Source of the DNA: an uncultured Clostridia bacterium
Lineage (GTDB): Bacteria; Bacillota; Clostridia; Christensenellales; Aristaeellaceae
Direction of reading: 5' to 3'
NCBI GenBank assembly: GCA_934663595.1
Contig: CAKUKM010000003.1
Coordinates: 92,344-156,343, forward strand
Length of the DNA stretch: 64,000 nt
Position 1 is the stretch's first letter. Every line of letters begins with the position of its first letter. Positions 48,251 to 56,235 of this stretch are shown here, one piece after another. The translations under genes and the position numbers were made by a program. The notes under the pieces were generated by a model, which saw only the letters and a program-made list of their open reading frames with translations, was not told the DNA's origin and ran no database searches.

Positions 48251-49034
48251 TTAAGCCGTCGGCAGCAGCGCGCGCAGACATTCCAGCGCGGCGGCCGCCT
48301 CCTGAAAAGAAAAATCGTCGCGGCAGACGCAGCTGATGCGCCCGCCATAGGAAAGCTCCTGCAAAAGCCCGAGAATGCGCGGATAATCCTCGCCGTCGCC
48401 CGCGCTCGGAAGCCGCCGCGTCAGCGCGTTTCCGAAATACACGTGCATCAGCGCGCCGCCCGCGCGCTCGATGGAATCCAGCGGCTCGGAGGAGAGCGCC
48501 ATTTGCACCGTGTCCGCCGCCACGCCGATTCGGTCGAGCATCAGCAGCGCCGACAGCAGCGCGGCCTCGGAAATCGTGTTGATCAGATTGCATTCCGCGC
48601 GGCGATAATTGCGCACCGCGATCCGGAGATTCGCGTCCGCCGCGTGTCCCTGCAGAATCCGCATGAAATTGCCCAGCTGCCGCCGCGCCAGCAGAAAATC
48701 AAAGCCCGCGGGCACGTTGCGCGCCGCCGCCGCATCGAACACGATCAATTCCGTGCCCAGCGCCTGCGCGCGTCCAAACGCGCTGCGGAGGTATTCGTGC
48801 TGCGCCTGCGCGCTCACGTCCGGGCCGGTCACGCGCAAATCGCCGGGCAGCATGTCGCTGAATACCGGCGTGCGTACATTCAGAAATTTCAGGTATTCGC
48901 TCAGTTCGCCGAATTCGCCCTCGCTCAGCGCGGCGATTTCGCGAAGCGAAAGCTCCAGATAATCAAAGCCCGCGCGCGCCGTTTCCGGAACGCGGGCGAA
49001 GGAGCATTGAATGCCGATAGGGTTCGTAAACCAT
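48251..49034 (-). CDS. Sugar-phosphate-isomerase-like TIM-barrel protein with an apparent frameshift at its start
   Basis: The open frame on the minus strand runs from 49033 to the stop at 48251 and encodes TNPIGIQCSFARVPETARAG then FDYLELSLREIAALS, the start of a sugar phosphate isomerase/epimerase TIM barrel (AP-endonuclease-2 type). The promoter (49056-49084) and the ATG at 49034-49032 lie exactly in front, but ATG is one base out of frame: the natural sequence would start ATG-TTT-ACG, while here ATGG-TTT-ACG is read. No ATG, GTG or TTG is in frame before the internal Met at 48853. Either one base was gained, or there is a sequencing error, or a rare start is used. Confidence 0.6.
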
Positions 49035-49055
49035 CACCTCGCATAGTCAAGGTAT

Positions 49056-49084
49056 AGTATACGCCCAAAAGCCGAAAACGTCAA
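49056..49084 (-). promoter_or_regulatory. Promoter of the TIM-barrel gene
   Basis: Minus strand: TTGACG (49084-49079), 17 bases, TATACT (49061-49056). It predicts a short leader of about 15 bases. Confidence 0.75.
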
Positions 49085-49113
49085 ATTAAGGATATGCGGC
49101 GAAATCTTTATAC

Positions 49114-49151
49114 AAAAACACGCGCCTCCGTTTGAAGAGACGCGTGTTTTT
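49114..49151 (-). terminator. Terminator of the metVF operon
   Basis: AAAAACACGCG (49114-49124) / CGCGTGTTTTT (49141-49151) is an 11-bp perfect stem with A- and T-runs, located just after the metF stop. Confidence 0.85.
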
Positions 49152-49163
49152 GCTTTAGAAACC

Positions 49164-50087
49164 TTACAGCGCGATGCCGGCCTTTTCCAGGATGATCGGA
49201 ACGTTCTTTTCCGCGCCGATCGCCATGATGTGCACGCCGTCGCACAGCTTTTCGTCCTTGATCTTCGCAATCAGCTCCGCCGCCATTTCGATGCCGAGCT
49301 TCGCGGGCAGACCCTTGACGCCCTTTTCCTTGCCCTCGGCCGCCGCCGCCGCGAGACGATCGATCTGATCCTGCGGAACCGCGATTCCGGGAACGTTTTC
49401 ATTCATGTATTTCGCCATGCCCGCCGCCTTCAGCGGAATGATGCCGGCCATGATGTGCGTCTTGATGTTCGCCTTGTCCACGGCGTCCATGAAGCGCTTG
49501 AGGCTTTCGAGATCGAAAATGCCCTGCGTCTGAATGTATTTCGCGCCCGCGTCGACCTTCTGGCGCAGCTTGTTGATCTGCAGAACCAGCGGATCGTATA
49601 CCGGCGTGACCGCCGCGCCCTTATAGAATTTCGGCGCGCCGCCCGCGAGCTCGTTGCCGCCGCAGTCCTTGCCGGTCACTTCCATCGTCGAAAGCATGCG
49701 CAGGATGCCCACGGAATCCAGATCGTATACGGGCTTGGAATTCTTGCAGTCGCCGACCATGGTGTGATCGCCGGTCAGCGCGAGCATGGTGTCGATGCCG
49801 AACGCCGCGGCGGAGAGCATATCGCCCATGATCGCCATGCGGCTGCGGTCGCGGCCCGTCATCTGAATGATCGGCTCGAGGCCCGCGAGCTTCAGCTTCG
49901 CGCACAGGCCGATCGAGGACGCCTTCAGGCAAGCGGACTGCATATCGGTGACGTTGATGGAATGCACCTTGCCGCGCAGAACCTCGGCGGCCTCCATCTG
50001 TTCGGTAAAATCATAGCCCTTCGGCGGCGCCATTTCGGCCGTTACGCCAAAGATACCGTTTTCCAATGCATTCTGAAGCGCGCTCAT
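49164..50087 (-). CDS. metF: Methylenetetrahydrofolate reductase (MetF-type)
   Basis: 307 residues of the MTHFR TIM-barrel family: GVTAEMAPPKGYDFTEQ (the PPKG/E-A-P motif), ALTGDHTMVGDCKNSKPVYDLDSVGIL, KFYKGAAVTPVYDPLVLQINKLRQKVDAGAKYIQTQG and KTHIMAGIIPLKAAG. It reduces 5,10-methylene-THF to 5-methyl-THF. In acetogens it works with the iron-sulfur partner MetV, which is encoded directly upstream with only a shared boundary at 50087/50088. The methyl group can feed the acetyl-CoA synthase encoded at 22531-24663. Methionine biosynthesis is the alternative role. Cytosolic; no FAD-binding change noted. Confidence 0.94.
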   Translation of the reverse strand: MSALQNALENGIFGVTAEMAPPKGYDFTEQMEAAEVLRGKVHSINVTDMQSACLKASSIGLCAKLKLAGLEPIIQMTGRDRSRMAIMGDMLSAAAFGIDTMLALTGDHTMVGDCKNSKPVYDLDSVGILRMLSTMEVTGKDCGGNELAGGAPKFYKGAAVTPVYDPLVLQINKLRQKVDAGAKYIQTQGIFDLESLKRFMDAVDKANIKTHIMAGIIPLKAAGMAKYMNENVPGIAVPQDQIDRLAAAAAEGKEKGVKGLPAKLGIEMAAELIAKIKDEKLCDGVHIMAIGAEKNVPIILEKAGIAL

Positions 50088-50738
50088 TTATTTGTTCCCC
50101 CTAATGTTGATCGTTCTGGGATAGGCGACCTTTTCATATCCCTTGTCCTCGCGGGTAACGCCGATCTTTTCCTCCTGGCCGATGGAGACGAGCTTGTTGT
50201 AAATCTCGATCCATGCGCAGGGATTCTCGGGGTTGACTTCGCACTTGCCGTTGCGCGAGCCGCCGCACGGGCCGTTCACGAGCGACTTGGCGCAATGCGC
50301 GATCGGGCAGATGCCGCCGGTCTGGCCCAGCACGCAGTCGCCGCACATGTGGCACGCCTCTTCAAACAGGCCGAGCTTGACCGATTCGCCCAGGAACATC
50401 GTGTTGTTCGAGGGATAGGTGGGGCACTTCGCGTATTTCGCCATGCACTGCACGCCGTCGCCGCAGGACATGCCGACCACCGCGTCGGGGTTCGCCGGAT
50501 TGATCTTTTTCAGCATGATGTTGCGGGTCATGCCGTTCATGCAGCAATAGTCGGACATCGCGGTCGCGACAACCTGCTTGCCGTGCGCCTCCAGGTAGGC
50601 CTTCAGCTCCGCAACCTGCGCCTCGCCGCCCGTCGCACATGCCTGCGCGCAGCTGGCGCAGCCGATGATCGCGATTTTCTTCGCATCGCCGATCATTGCC
50701 ATCAATTCCTCGATGGGCTTTTTCTGCGTAATAATCAT
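50088..50738 (-). CDS. metV: MetV, iron-sulfur/zinc partner of methylenetetrahydrofolate reductase
   Basis: 216 residues, cysteine-rich. It matches the methylene-tetrahydrofolate reductase C-terminal-domain family: IGCASCAQACATGG near the start, DYCCMN, CGDGVQCMAK, then ACHMCGDCVLGQTGGICPIAHCAKSLVNGPCGGSRNGKCEV. In acetogens MetV is required with MetF to form active MTHFR. The cysteine clusters are likely to bind a [4Fe-4S] cluster and zinc. It is the first gene of a two-gene operon with its own promoter. This unit is separated by 21 kb from the CODH/ACS genes in the window. Confidence 0.92.
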   Translation of the reverse strand: MIITQKKPIEELMAMIGDAKKIAIIGCASCAQACATGGEAQVAELKAYLEAHGKQVVATAMSDYCCMNGMTRNIMLKKINPANPDAVVGMSCGDGVQCMAKYAKCPTYPSNNTMFLGESVKLGLFEEACHMCGDCVLGQTGGICPIAHCAKSLVNGPCGGSRNGKCEVNPENPCAWIEIYNKLVSIGQEEKIGVTREDKGYEKVAYPRTINIRGNK

Positions 50739-50788
50739 GGTTCCTTCTTCTCCTTATTTACCCGCCTTCAGCGGGATGCTCCGTGCTT

Positions 50789-50817
50789 ATTATAACGTGT
50801 TATACGCACAAAATCAA
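50789..50817 (-). promoter_or_regulatory. Promoter of the metVF operon
   Basis: Minus strand: TTGATT (50817-50812), 17 bases, TATAAT (50794-50789). A small CCCGC/GCGGG hairpin (50761-50775) lies in the short leader. Confidence 0.7.
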
Positions 50818-50893
50818 TATCTCGGGCAGAATATGCGGCGAAGATCAATCTGTTCTTTCGAAAAGGATAATAAAACGGCCCGGAAATGTGGAT

Positions 50894-51343
50894 TCAACGA
50901 TCCTTTTCCGAGCCAATATAAATCGTTTCGCCATAGCCGATCAGCGAGGGGATGTTGTCGCGAATCGCGCGCGGGAACAGATTGCGATACACGATCTCGC
51001 GCACGTCCACCCATTCCATGCCGACCTGGAAGCGATCGGTCTCGGTGGGGCGGCGGTGATTCGTGTCCGCGAGGCGGCAATAGAATATGAAGTAAATCTT
51101 GTGGGCGTTCGCGTCGGTGTGCGAGGCGCTCACGCGCTCATAAACGCCCGCGAGGCGCAGCGGCTCGACCGCATAGCCGGTTTCCTCCAGCAGCTCGCGC
51201 TTGACGGCCTCGATCAGCGTTTCGCCGCTCTTCTGGCCGCCGCCGGGCAGCGCGTAGTATTCTCCAAATCGGGATACGCAGCGGTTGACCAATATCTTTC
51301 CATCGTGGAGCAGGATGGCCTTGGCCGAATTGCGCACGGACAA
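50894..51343 (-). CDS. Nudix hydrolase (second copy)
   Basis: 149 residues with a complete Nudix box (GGGQKSGETLIEAVKRELLEETGY). It differs from the Nudix gene at 21456 in length and in the rest of the fold, so it is a distinct family member, not a duplication. The start is TTG at 51343; GAAGGGA lies about 12 bases upstream, while a GTG at 51337 would be farther away, so the TTG is preferred but not certain. It is transcribed from the minus strand between metVF and tRNA-Ser. Likely a nucleotide pyrophosphohydrolase or mRNA-cap-type housekeeping enzyme; substrate unknown. Confidence 0.85.
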   Translation of the reverse strand: MSVRNSAKAILLHDGKILVNRCVSRFGEYYALPGGGQKSGETLIEAVKRELLEETGYAVEPLRLAGVYERVSASHTDANAHKIYFIFYCRLADTNHRRPTETDRFQVGMEWVDVREIVYRNLFPRAIRDNIPSLIGYGETIYIGSEKDR

Positions 51344-51460
51344 TCTGATTCAGTCCCTTCCGTCGTTCGAGAATGTATTTTCTATTATACAACACATGGG
51401 CAAAATAATCAATCGGTTTTTGGCGGAAATTGGCCAAAAACCGCTCGAAAAACAAAAAGA

Positions 51461-51484
51461 ATGGAGCTCCATTCGAAGCTCCAT
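51461..51484 (-). terminator. Terminator of tRNA-Ser
   Basis: ATGGAGCT (51461-51468) / AGCTCCAT (51477-51484) with an 8-base loop; the minus strand continues into TTCTTTTTGTTTTT. Confidence 0.85.
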
Positions 51485-51490
51485 TGAAGC

Positions 51491-51579
51491 GGAGAAGGAG
51501 GGATTCGAACCCTCGAGACGCTTTTGACGCCTACGCGATTTCCAGTCGCGCGCCCTCGACCAAGCTAGGCGACTTCTCC
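51491..51579 (-). tRNA. tRNA-Ser (anticodon GGA)
   Basis: On the minus strand the 89 bases fold into a class II tRNA with a long variable arm: acceptor GGAGAAG pairs with CTTCTCC, the anticodon loop is CTGGAAA (anticodon GGA) on a GCGA/TCGC-type stem, a variable arm follows, and the T loop is GGTTCGAATCC. The discriminator is not followed by an encoded CCA. It has its own promoter and terminator and is close to no protein gene on the same strand. Confidence 0.95.
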
Positions 51580-51633
51580 ATAGCGGTCTACAATCATTCA
51601 ACTGTGGCTGAGCATCGCTGCTCAACGAATGAT

Positions 51634-51662
51634 ATTGTAGCACAAACGCCCGCCAATTGCAA
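51634..51662 (-). promoter_or_regulatory. Promoter of tRNA-Ser
   Basis: Minus strand: TTGCAA (51662-51657), 17 bases, TACAAT (51639-51634). A GAGCA/TGCTC hairpin (51610-51623) lies in the transcript between promoter and tRNA. Confidence 0.7.
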
Positions 51663-51724
51663 TACCTTATTGCGATTTATTTTTGAAAATATTGGGTAAA
51701 ACCAAAGCTGAGCGGCCGCAGAAC

Positions 51725-51753
51725 TTGATTCGTAATCAAAGAACATGTATAAT
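51725..51753 (+). promoter_or_regulatory. Promoter of the E2-like/EF-G-like gene pair
   Basis: TTGATT (51725-51730), 17 bases, TATAAT (51748-51753). It sets the transcript start near 51760 and so excludes the upstream ATG at 51755 as the start of the E2-like gene. Confidence 0.8.
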
Positions 51754-51793
51754 AATGAAAAAACAACGCCTTGCGCGATGGAGGAAACGAGCA

Positions 51794-52672
51794 TTGGAAC
51801 AGCAAAAGAGAAAGCGCCGCTGGGGCGACCGCAACGATGGGCGGCTTCTGCGCTCGCTGAGCCCGATGATGAAGATCATGCCCTATATCATGCCGCAGCG
51901 CTGCGATGCGTGCAACAGCTTCCGCGGGTCGATGGAGATCGGCGCGGTGGAGCGCTATGTGCGCGAAAAGCGCGAGCAGGGGCTTGCCAATTTTTCGATA
52001 TTGCATGTGCTGCTGGCGGCGTACCTCAGACTGGTATCGCAGCGGCCGGGACTGAACCGCTTCGTTTCGGGGCAGAAGATCTTTGCGCGCAATCGCTTTG
52101 AGGCGATGCTGTGCATCAAAAAGGAAATGAAGCTGAATTCGCCGGATTCGGTAATTTCAATGATCTTTCCGCTGGATGCCACGGCGGAGCAGGTGTATGC
52201 GATTACCGAAAAGCTGATTGAGGAGGCGCGCAGCGAGCAGACCAGCTTCGACGACACCGCGCGCATTCTCGATTACATTCCGGGCCTGTTTAAGAAATTT
52301 GCGTTCTGGCTGCTGCGGACGATCGACTATTTCGGCCTGCTCCCGATGAAGCTGAAGCATTTGTCACCGTTCCACGGCTCGCTGTTCATTACGTCGATGG
52401 CGAGCTTGGGCCTGCCGCCGATTTACCATCATATCTACAATTTCGGAAACGTGCCGGTGTTTATCGCGTTCGGCGTGACCGAGAAGAAGCATGTTCTGAA
52501 AAAGGACGGCACGATCGAGGAGCAGAAGGTGCTGAATTACACGCTGGTGATGGACGAGCGCATCTGCGACGGCTATTATTACGCTTCGGCGTTCAGAATG
52601 TTCAACGGCATTCTCCGCTCGCCGCAGCAGCTCGACCAGCCGCCGGAGAAGGTCGTTGAGGATGTCGATTGA
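51794..52672 (+). CDS. Stand-alone 2-oxoacid-dehydrogenase-E2-like acyltransferase domain protein
   Basis: 292 residues from a TTG at 51794 with GGAGG nine bases upstream. Residues about 30-285 follow the chloramphenicol-acetyltransferase-like fold of E2 catalytic domains: the HGSLFITSMASLGLPPIYHHIYNFGNVPVFIAFGV stretch and the LNYTLVMDERICDGYYYA stretch. The catalytic motif H-x-x-x-D-G reads DERICDG here, with Glu255 in place of the histidine and Asp259-Gly260 kept, so normal acyl transfer is doubtful. There is no lipoyl or peripheral subunit-binding domain. The start is very basic (QQKRKRRWGDR). The next gene overlaps by 11 bases. Confidence 0.7.
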   Translation: MEQQKRKRRWGDRNDGRLLRSLSPMMKIMPYIMPQRCDACNSFRGSMEIGAVERYVREKREQGLANFSILHVLLAAYLRLVSQRPGLNRFVSGQKIFARNRFEAMLCIKKEMKLNSPDSVISMIFPLDATAEQVYAITEKLIEEARSEQTSFDDTARILDYIPGLFKKFAFWLLRTIDYFGLLPMKLKHLSPFHGSLFITSMASLGLPPIYHHIYNFGNVPVFIAFGVTEKKHVLKKDGTIEEQKVLNYTLVMDERICDGYYYASAFRMFNGILRSPQQLDQPPEKVVEDVD

Positions 52673-54614
52673 GCGCGCGGCGCGCACGATCGGCATTCTC
52701 GCGCACGTGGACGCGGGGAAGACGACGCTTTCGGAGCGCATACTCTATTTGACGGGAGCGGTGCGCGCGCTCGGCCGCGTGGACAGGGGCGATACGGTGC
52801 TGGATTCCGATGCGATTGAACGCGCGCGGGGAATTACCGTGTTTTCCGATCAGGCCGATTTTGTTCACAACGGCCGGCGGTATACGCTGATCGACACGCC
52901 CGGCCACGTCGATTTCGCGCAGGAGACCGAGCGCGCACTGATGGCGCTGGATGCGGCGGTGCTGATGGTGGACGCGTCGGACGGCGTTCGGCCGCATGCG
53001 GCGCTGCTCTATTCGCTCGCCCGCGCGCGGGGCGTTCCGGTAATGCTGTTTCTGAACAAGTGCGATCTGGAGAGCGCCGATCCGGAGCGGACGCTTCGCC
53101 AGGCGCGCGAGCGGCTGAATGCGGAGCCGATACTGCTTCCGGCGGATCCCGAGCGCGTCGCGGAATTGGACGAGGCGTTTCTGGAAAGCTATTTATGCGG
53201 CGAATGGAGCGAGGACGATCTCGATCGGGCGCTTTCGCGGGCGTTCGCGTCGGGCGCGTGCATTCCGGCGCTTTGCGGCTCCGCGCTCAGGGGCGGCGGC
53301 GTAGAGGAATTGCTGAATGCGCTGGACAAACTGATTCCGGAGAGAAATATCGATCCCAACGCGCCGCTTCAGGGCGCGGTCTACAAAATCCGCCGCGATT
53401 CCAAGGGCCAGCGCATGGCGTTTATCAAGCTCGAGGCGGGAACGCTTAAGCCGCGCGACGCGTTTGCCGGCGGCGAGCAGACCGAGAAGATCGGCGAAAT
53501 CCGCCGCGTATTCGGCAATCGCTATGAATCGATCGGAGAGGCGCGCGCGGGCGACGCCATAGCGGTCACGGGCCTTTCCGCCGTGCGCCCGGGCGACCGG
53601 ATTGAAATGGCGGGCGGCGCGCGCACCTGGCGATATGCGCAGGAGGGAACGATTCGCGCTGCGCTTTCGGCGAAGGTCGAGGCTTTGGACGGAACGAGCC
53701 CGAATCTGCTGAACGAGAAGCTGCGGCTGCTGGAGGACGAGGATCCGCTTCTGAACGTGCGCTTCGACGCGGCGACGAAGGAAACGCTCGTGCGCGTAAT
53801 GGGCCCGATTCAGCTGGAGGTGCTCGAACAGGTGCTGCTGGAGCGATTTGGCATTCGCGCGCGTTTTCTGCCGCCGGAGGTCGTTTATATGGAAACGATC
53901 GCTTCGCCCGTTCTCGGCTGCGGCCATTACGAGCCGCTGCGGCATTATGCCGAGGTGATTCTCCGCCTGGAGCCGGGGCGGCGCGGCGGCGGAATTACGT
54001 TTGAAAGCCGGTGCCATGTGGATACGCTGGCGATTCAATATCAGAAGCTGATTCGATCGCACGTGTTCGAGCGCGCGCATCGCGGAAAGAAAATCGGCGC
54101 GGAGCTTGCGGACGTGCACGTCGTTTTGCTGAACGGCCGCGCGCACGAAAAGCACACCGAGGGCGGCGATTTTCGCGAGGCGACCTATCGCGCGATCCGG
54201 CAGGGAATCATGAATGCCGAAAGTGTGCTGCTGGAGCCGTTTTACCGAATGGAAATCATCGTGCCGGGCGAATATGCCGGGCGCGTGGCGGCGGAAATTC
54301 AGGCGCTCGGCGGGGAAACGGAGCCGCCGGAGCGTTTGGAGAGCGACGTGCGCATTCGTGCGCGCGGGCCGGTCGCCCGTTTTGCCGATTACGGCGTAAA
54401 GCTGCGCGCAAGCACGCGCGGCACGGGCGGAGCGACGCTTTCCTTCGACGGCTACGACGTTTGCCGGGACGCGGAGAGCGTGATTCGCGCGCATCCATAC
54501 GACCCGAACGCCGATCTGGAACAGCCGGCGGGCAGTGTGTTCTGTTCGCACGGCGCGGGCGTGTTCGTTCCGTGGAACGAGGCGGAGGCGCGCATGCATT
54601 GCCTGAAAAAATAA
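52662..54614 (+). CDS. EF-G/TetM-like translational GTPase
   Basis: 650 residues from the ATG at 52662, inside the previous gene (11-base overlap; TTG at 52656 is an alternative). GTPase motifs are complete: AHVDAGKTT (14-22), RGITVFSDQ, DTPGHVDF, NKCDLE and CGSALRG. The body follows EF-G domain II-V order, and the N-terminus resembles TetM/TetO ribosome protection proteins (GILAHVDAGKTTLSERILY and RGITVF). However, domain IV lacks the TetM YSPVST tip and reads LNGRAHEKHTEGGDFREAT. It is probably a chromosomal EF-G paralogue; tetracycline resistance is unproven. It pairs with the upstream E2-like gene. Confidence 0.85.
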   Translation: MSIERAARTIGILAHVDAGKTTLSERILYLTGAVRALGRVDRGDTVLDSDAIERARGITVFSDQADFVHNGRRYTLIDTPGHVDFAQETERALMALDAAVLMVDASDGVRPHAALLYSLARARGVPVMLFLNKCDLESADPERTLRQARERLNAEPILLPADPERVAELDEAFLESYLCGEWSEDDLDRALSRAFASGACIPALCGSALRGGGVEELLNALDKLIPERNIDPNAPLQGAVYKIRRDSKGQRMAFIKLEAGTLKPRDAFAGGEQTEKIGEIRRVFGNRYESIGEARAGDAIAVTGLSAVRPGDRIEMAGGARTWRYAQEGTIRAALSAKVEALDGTSPNLLNEKLRLLEDEDPLLNVRFDAATKETLVRVMGPIQLEVLEQVLLERFGIRARFLPPEVVYMETIASPVLGCGHYEPLRHYAEVILRLEPGRRGGGITFESRCHVDTLAIQYQKLIRSHVFERAHRGKKIGAELADVHVVLLNGRAHEKHTEGGDFREATYRAIRQGIMNAESVLLEPFYRMEIIVPGEYAGRVAAEIQALGGETEPPERLESDVRIRARGPVARFADYGVKLRASTRGTGGATLSFDGYDVCRDAESVIRAHPYDPNADLEQPAGSVFCSHGAGVFVPWNEAEARMHCLKK

Positions 54615-54630
54615 AAAGGGGGAGAGAAGC

Positions 54631-54828
54631 ATGAAAATTCGCCTGAATGAGGATGCGGAGGTCGTGCGCACGGTCAAAGAGGGCCTGAAGCGCACGGGCG
54701 GCTATTGCCCGTGCCGTCTGGAGCGCACGGAGGAGAACAAATGCATGTGCAAGGAGTTCCGCGAGCAGATTGCGGATCCCAATTTCGAGGGCTATTGCCA
54801 TTGCATGCTGTATTACAAGGAGAAATAA
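54631..54828 (+). CDS. Ferredoxin-thioredoxin reductase catalytic subunit-like protein
   Basis: 65 residues with six cysteines in three C-x-C pairs: CPC (26-28), CMC (38-40) and CHC (56-58), the order of the FTR beta chain, whose cluster and disulfide transfer electrons from ferredoxin to thioredoxin. The spacing differs from plant and cyanobacterial FTR (x9 and x15 here rather than x16 and x8), matching shorter anaerobe variants. No variable (alpha) subunit is visible. GGGGGAGAG precedes the ATG. It follows the EF-G-like gene by 16 bases and precedes a MATE transporter by 24. The target may be a thioredoxin such as the one encoded at 21082. Confidence 0.85.
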   Translation: MKIRLNEDAEVVRTVKEGLKRTGGYCPCRLERTEENKCMCKEFREQIADPNFEGYCHCMLYYKEK

Positions 54829-54852
54829 CGTTCGAAGGGACGGAGAAGACAC

Positions 54853-56235
54853 GTGATCCGGGACAGAGAGTTTTATAAGACGATCTTTCGAATTTCGCTT
54901 CCGGCGGCGTTTCAGGCGCTGGTGAGCTTTCTGGTGGTTGTTGCGGACGACGTTATGGTTTCGAAACTGCCCGACGGCGCGAGCGCGCAGGCGGCGGTCA
55001 CGCAGGTCAACAGCCTGACCGCGTTTTATACCGCCACGCTGACCGGGCTGGTGAGCGGCTCGGCGGTGCTGATTGCGCAATACTGGGGCAAGCGCGATAT
55101 GGAGCGCATTCGCCGGGTGTTTTCGATCGTGTTCTGGATCTGCGCGCTGGTTGCGGTGGTATTCACGGGCGTCGCCCGCCTGTTTCCCGGCGCGGTGACC
55201 GGCCTGGTGATCAGCGCGAAGGAGGCGCAGGTCTCGTCCCTCGCGCGGGATTATCTGCGCATTGCGTGCCTTACGTTCCTGCCCTATGCGATTACGACCG
55301 CGCTGATCGGCATGCTGCGGTCGATCGAGGTTGTTAAAATTACATTGGTAACGACGGTGGTCGCGCTGTTTTTGAATATCGGGCTGAACGCGCTGCTGAT
55401 CTTCGGCCTGCTGGGCTTTCCGCGGCTGGGCGTGACCGGCGCGGCGGTTGCGACGCTGATTACGCGCATAGTTGAAATGATCATGGTGGTCGTTTACACG
55501 TTCTGCATTCAGAAGCAGCTCGCGATCCGGCCGAAGAATCTCTTTGAGATCGATCGCGCGCTCGCGCACGATTACGCGCGTTACGGGCTGCCGGTCGGGC
55601 TTACGGACATGCAGTGGTCGCTGATCGGCATTCTCAAATCCGCGATCATCGGCCAGATGGGCGTTGCGTTCATGGCGGCGAACAGCATCGCCACCAGCAT
55701 GGCCAATCTCGGAACGATGTTTACCTTCGCGCTCGCGGGCGGCGCGTGCGTCGTGGTCGGCAAGGCGGTCGGCAAGGGCGATTACGCGGCGGCGCGCGAG
55801 TATTCCAAGACGATTCAGCTGCTGTTTTTGATGATCGGCGTCGTGATGGCGGGGTTGGTGTTTGCGCTGCGCGTGCCGTTTACGCGCCTGTACGGCTCGT
55901 CGCAGGATCCGGAGGTGTATTCGCTGGCGACGACGATGATCGCGATTCTGGCGGTTACGCTGATTGGAACCAGCTATCATGCGAGCTGCTTTGTCGGTAT
56001 CAACCGCGGCGCGGGAGACAGCCGGTTCGTTGCGATGGTGGACAGCATTTGCGGATGGCTGATCGTGCTTCCGGCCACGGCGCTGAGCGCGTTCGTGTTC
56101 AAGGCGCCGCTGCCGGTGGTGTTCCTGGCCACGCGAATCGACCAGTGCTTCAAATGGATCATCGCGATGCTGCGGCTGCGCGGCGATAAATGGATTCGAA
56201 ACGTCACGCGCGAGGAAACTTTACCTCAAAAATAA
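54853..56235 (+). CDS. MATE-family efflux transporter
   Basis: 460 residues with twelve predicted membrane helices. The start is a GTG at 54853 with GGGACGGAGAAG upstream. MATE features: the IFRISLPAAFQALVSFLVVVADDVMVSKLPDGASAQ beginning, GSAVLIAQYWGKRD, NIGLNALLIFGLLGFPRLGVTGAAVATLITRIVEM and the repeat LPVGLTDMQWSLIGILKS. These pumps export drugs, dyes or peptides using sodium or proton gradients. No drug specificity is evident. It is the last gene of a plus-strand run; the 200-base gap after it has no gene but has structured repeats. Confidence 0.92.
   Translation: MIRDREFYKTIFRISLPAAFQALVSFLVVVADDVMVSKLPDGASAQAAVTQVNSLTAFYTATLTGLVSGSAVLIAQYWGKRDMERIRRVFSIVFWICALVAVVFTGVARLFPGAVTGLVISAKEAQVSSLARDYLRIACLTFLPYAITTALIGMLRSIEVVKITLVTTVVALFLNIGLNALLIFGLLGFPRLGVTGAAVATLITRIVEMIMVVVYTFCIQKQLAIRPKNLFEIDRALAHDYARYGLPVGLTDMQWSLIGILKSAIIGQMGVAFMAANSIATSMANLGTMFTFALAGGACVVVGKAVGKGDYAAAREYSKTIQLLFLMIGVVMAGLVFALRVPFTRLYGSSQDPEVYSLATTMIAILAVTLIGTSYHASCFVGINRGAGDSRFVAMVDSICGWLIVLPATALSAFVFKAPLPVVFLATRIDQCFKWIIAMLRLRGDKWIRNVTREETLPQK

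Noticed and set aside
52662..54614. Annotated tetracycline resistance gene
   Set aside because: The domain IV tip does not match TetM/TetO, and the context is chromosomal; kept only as an EF-G-like GTPase.
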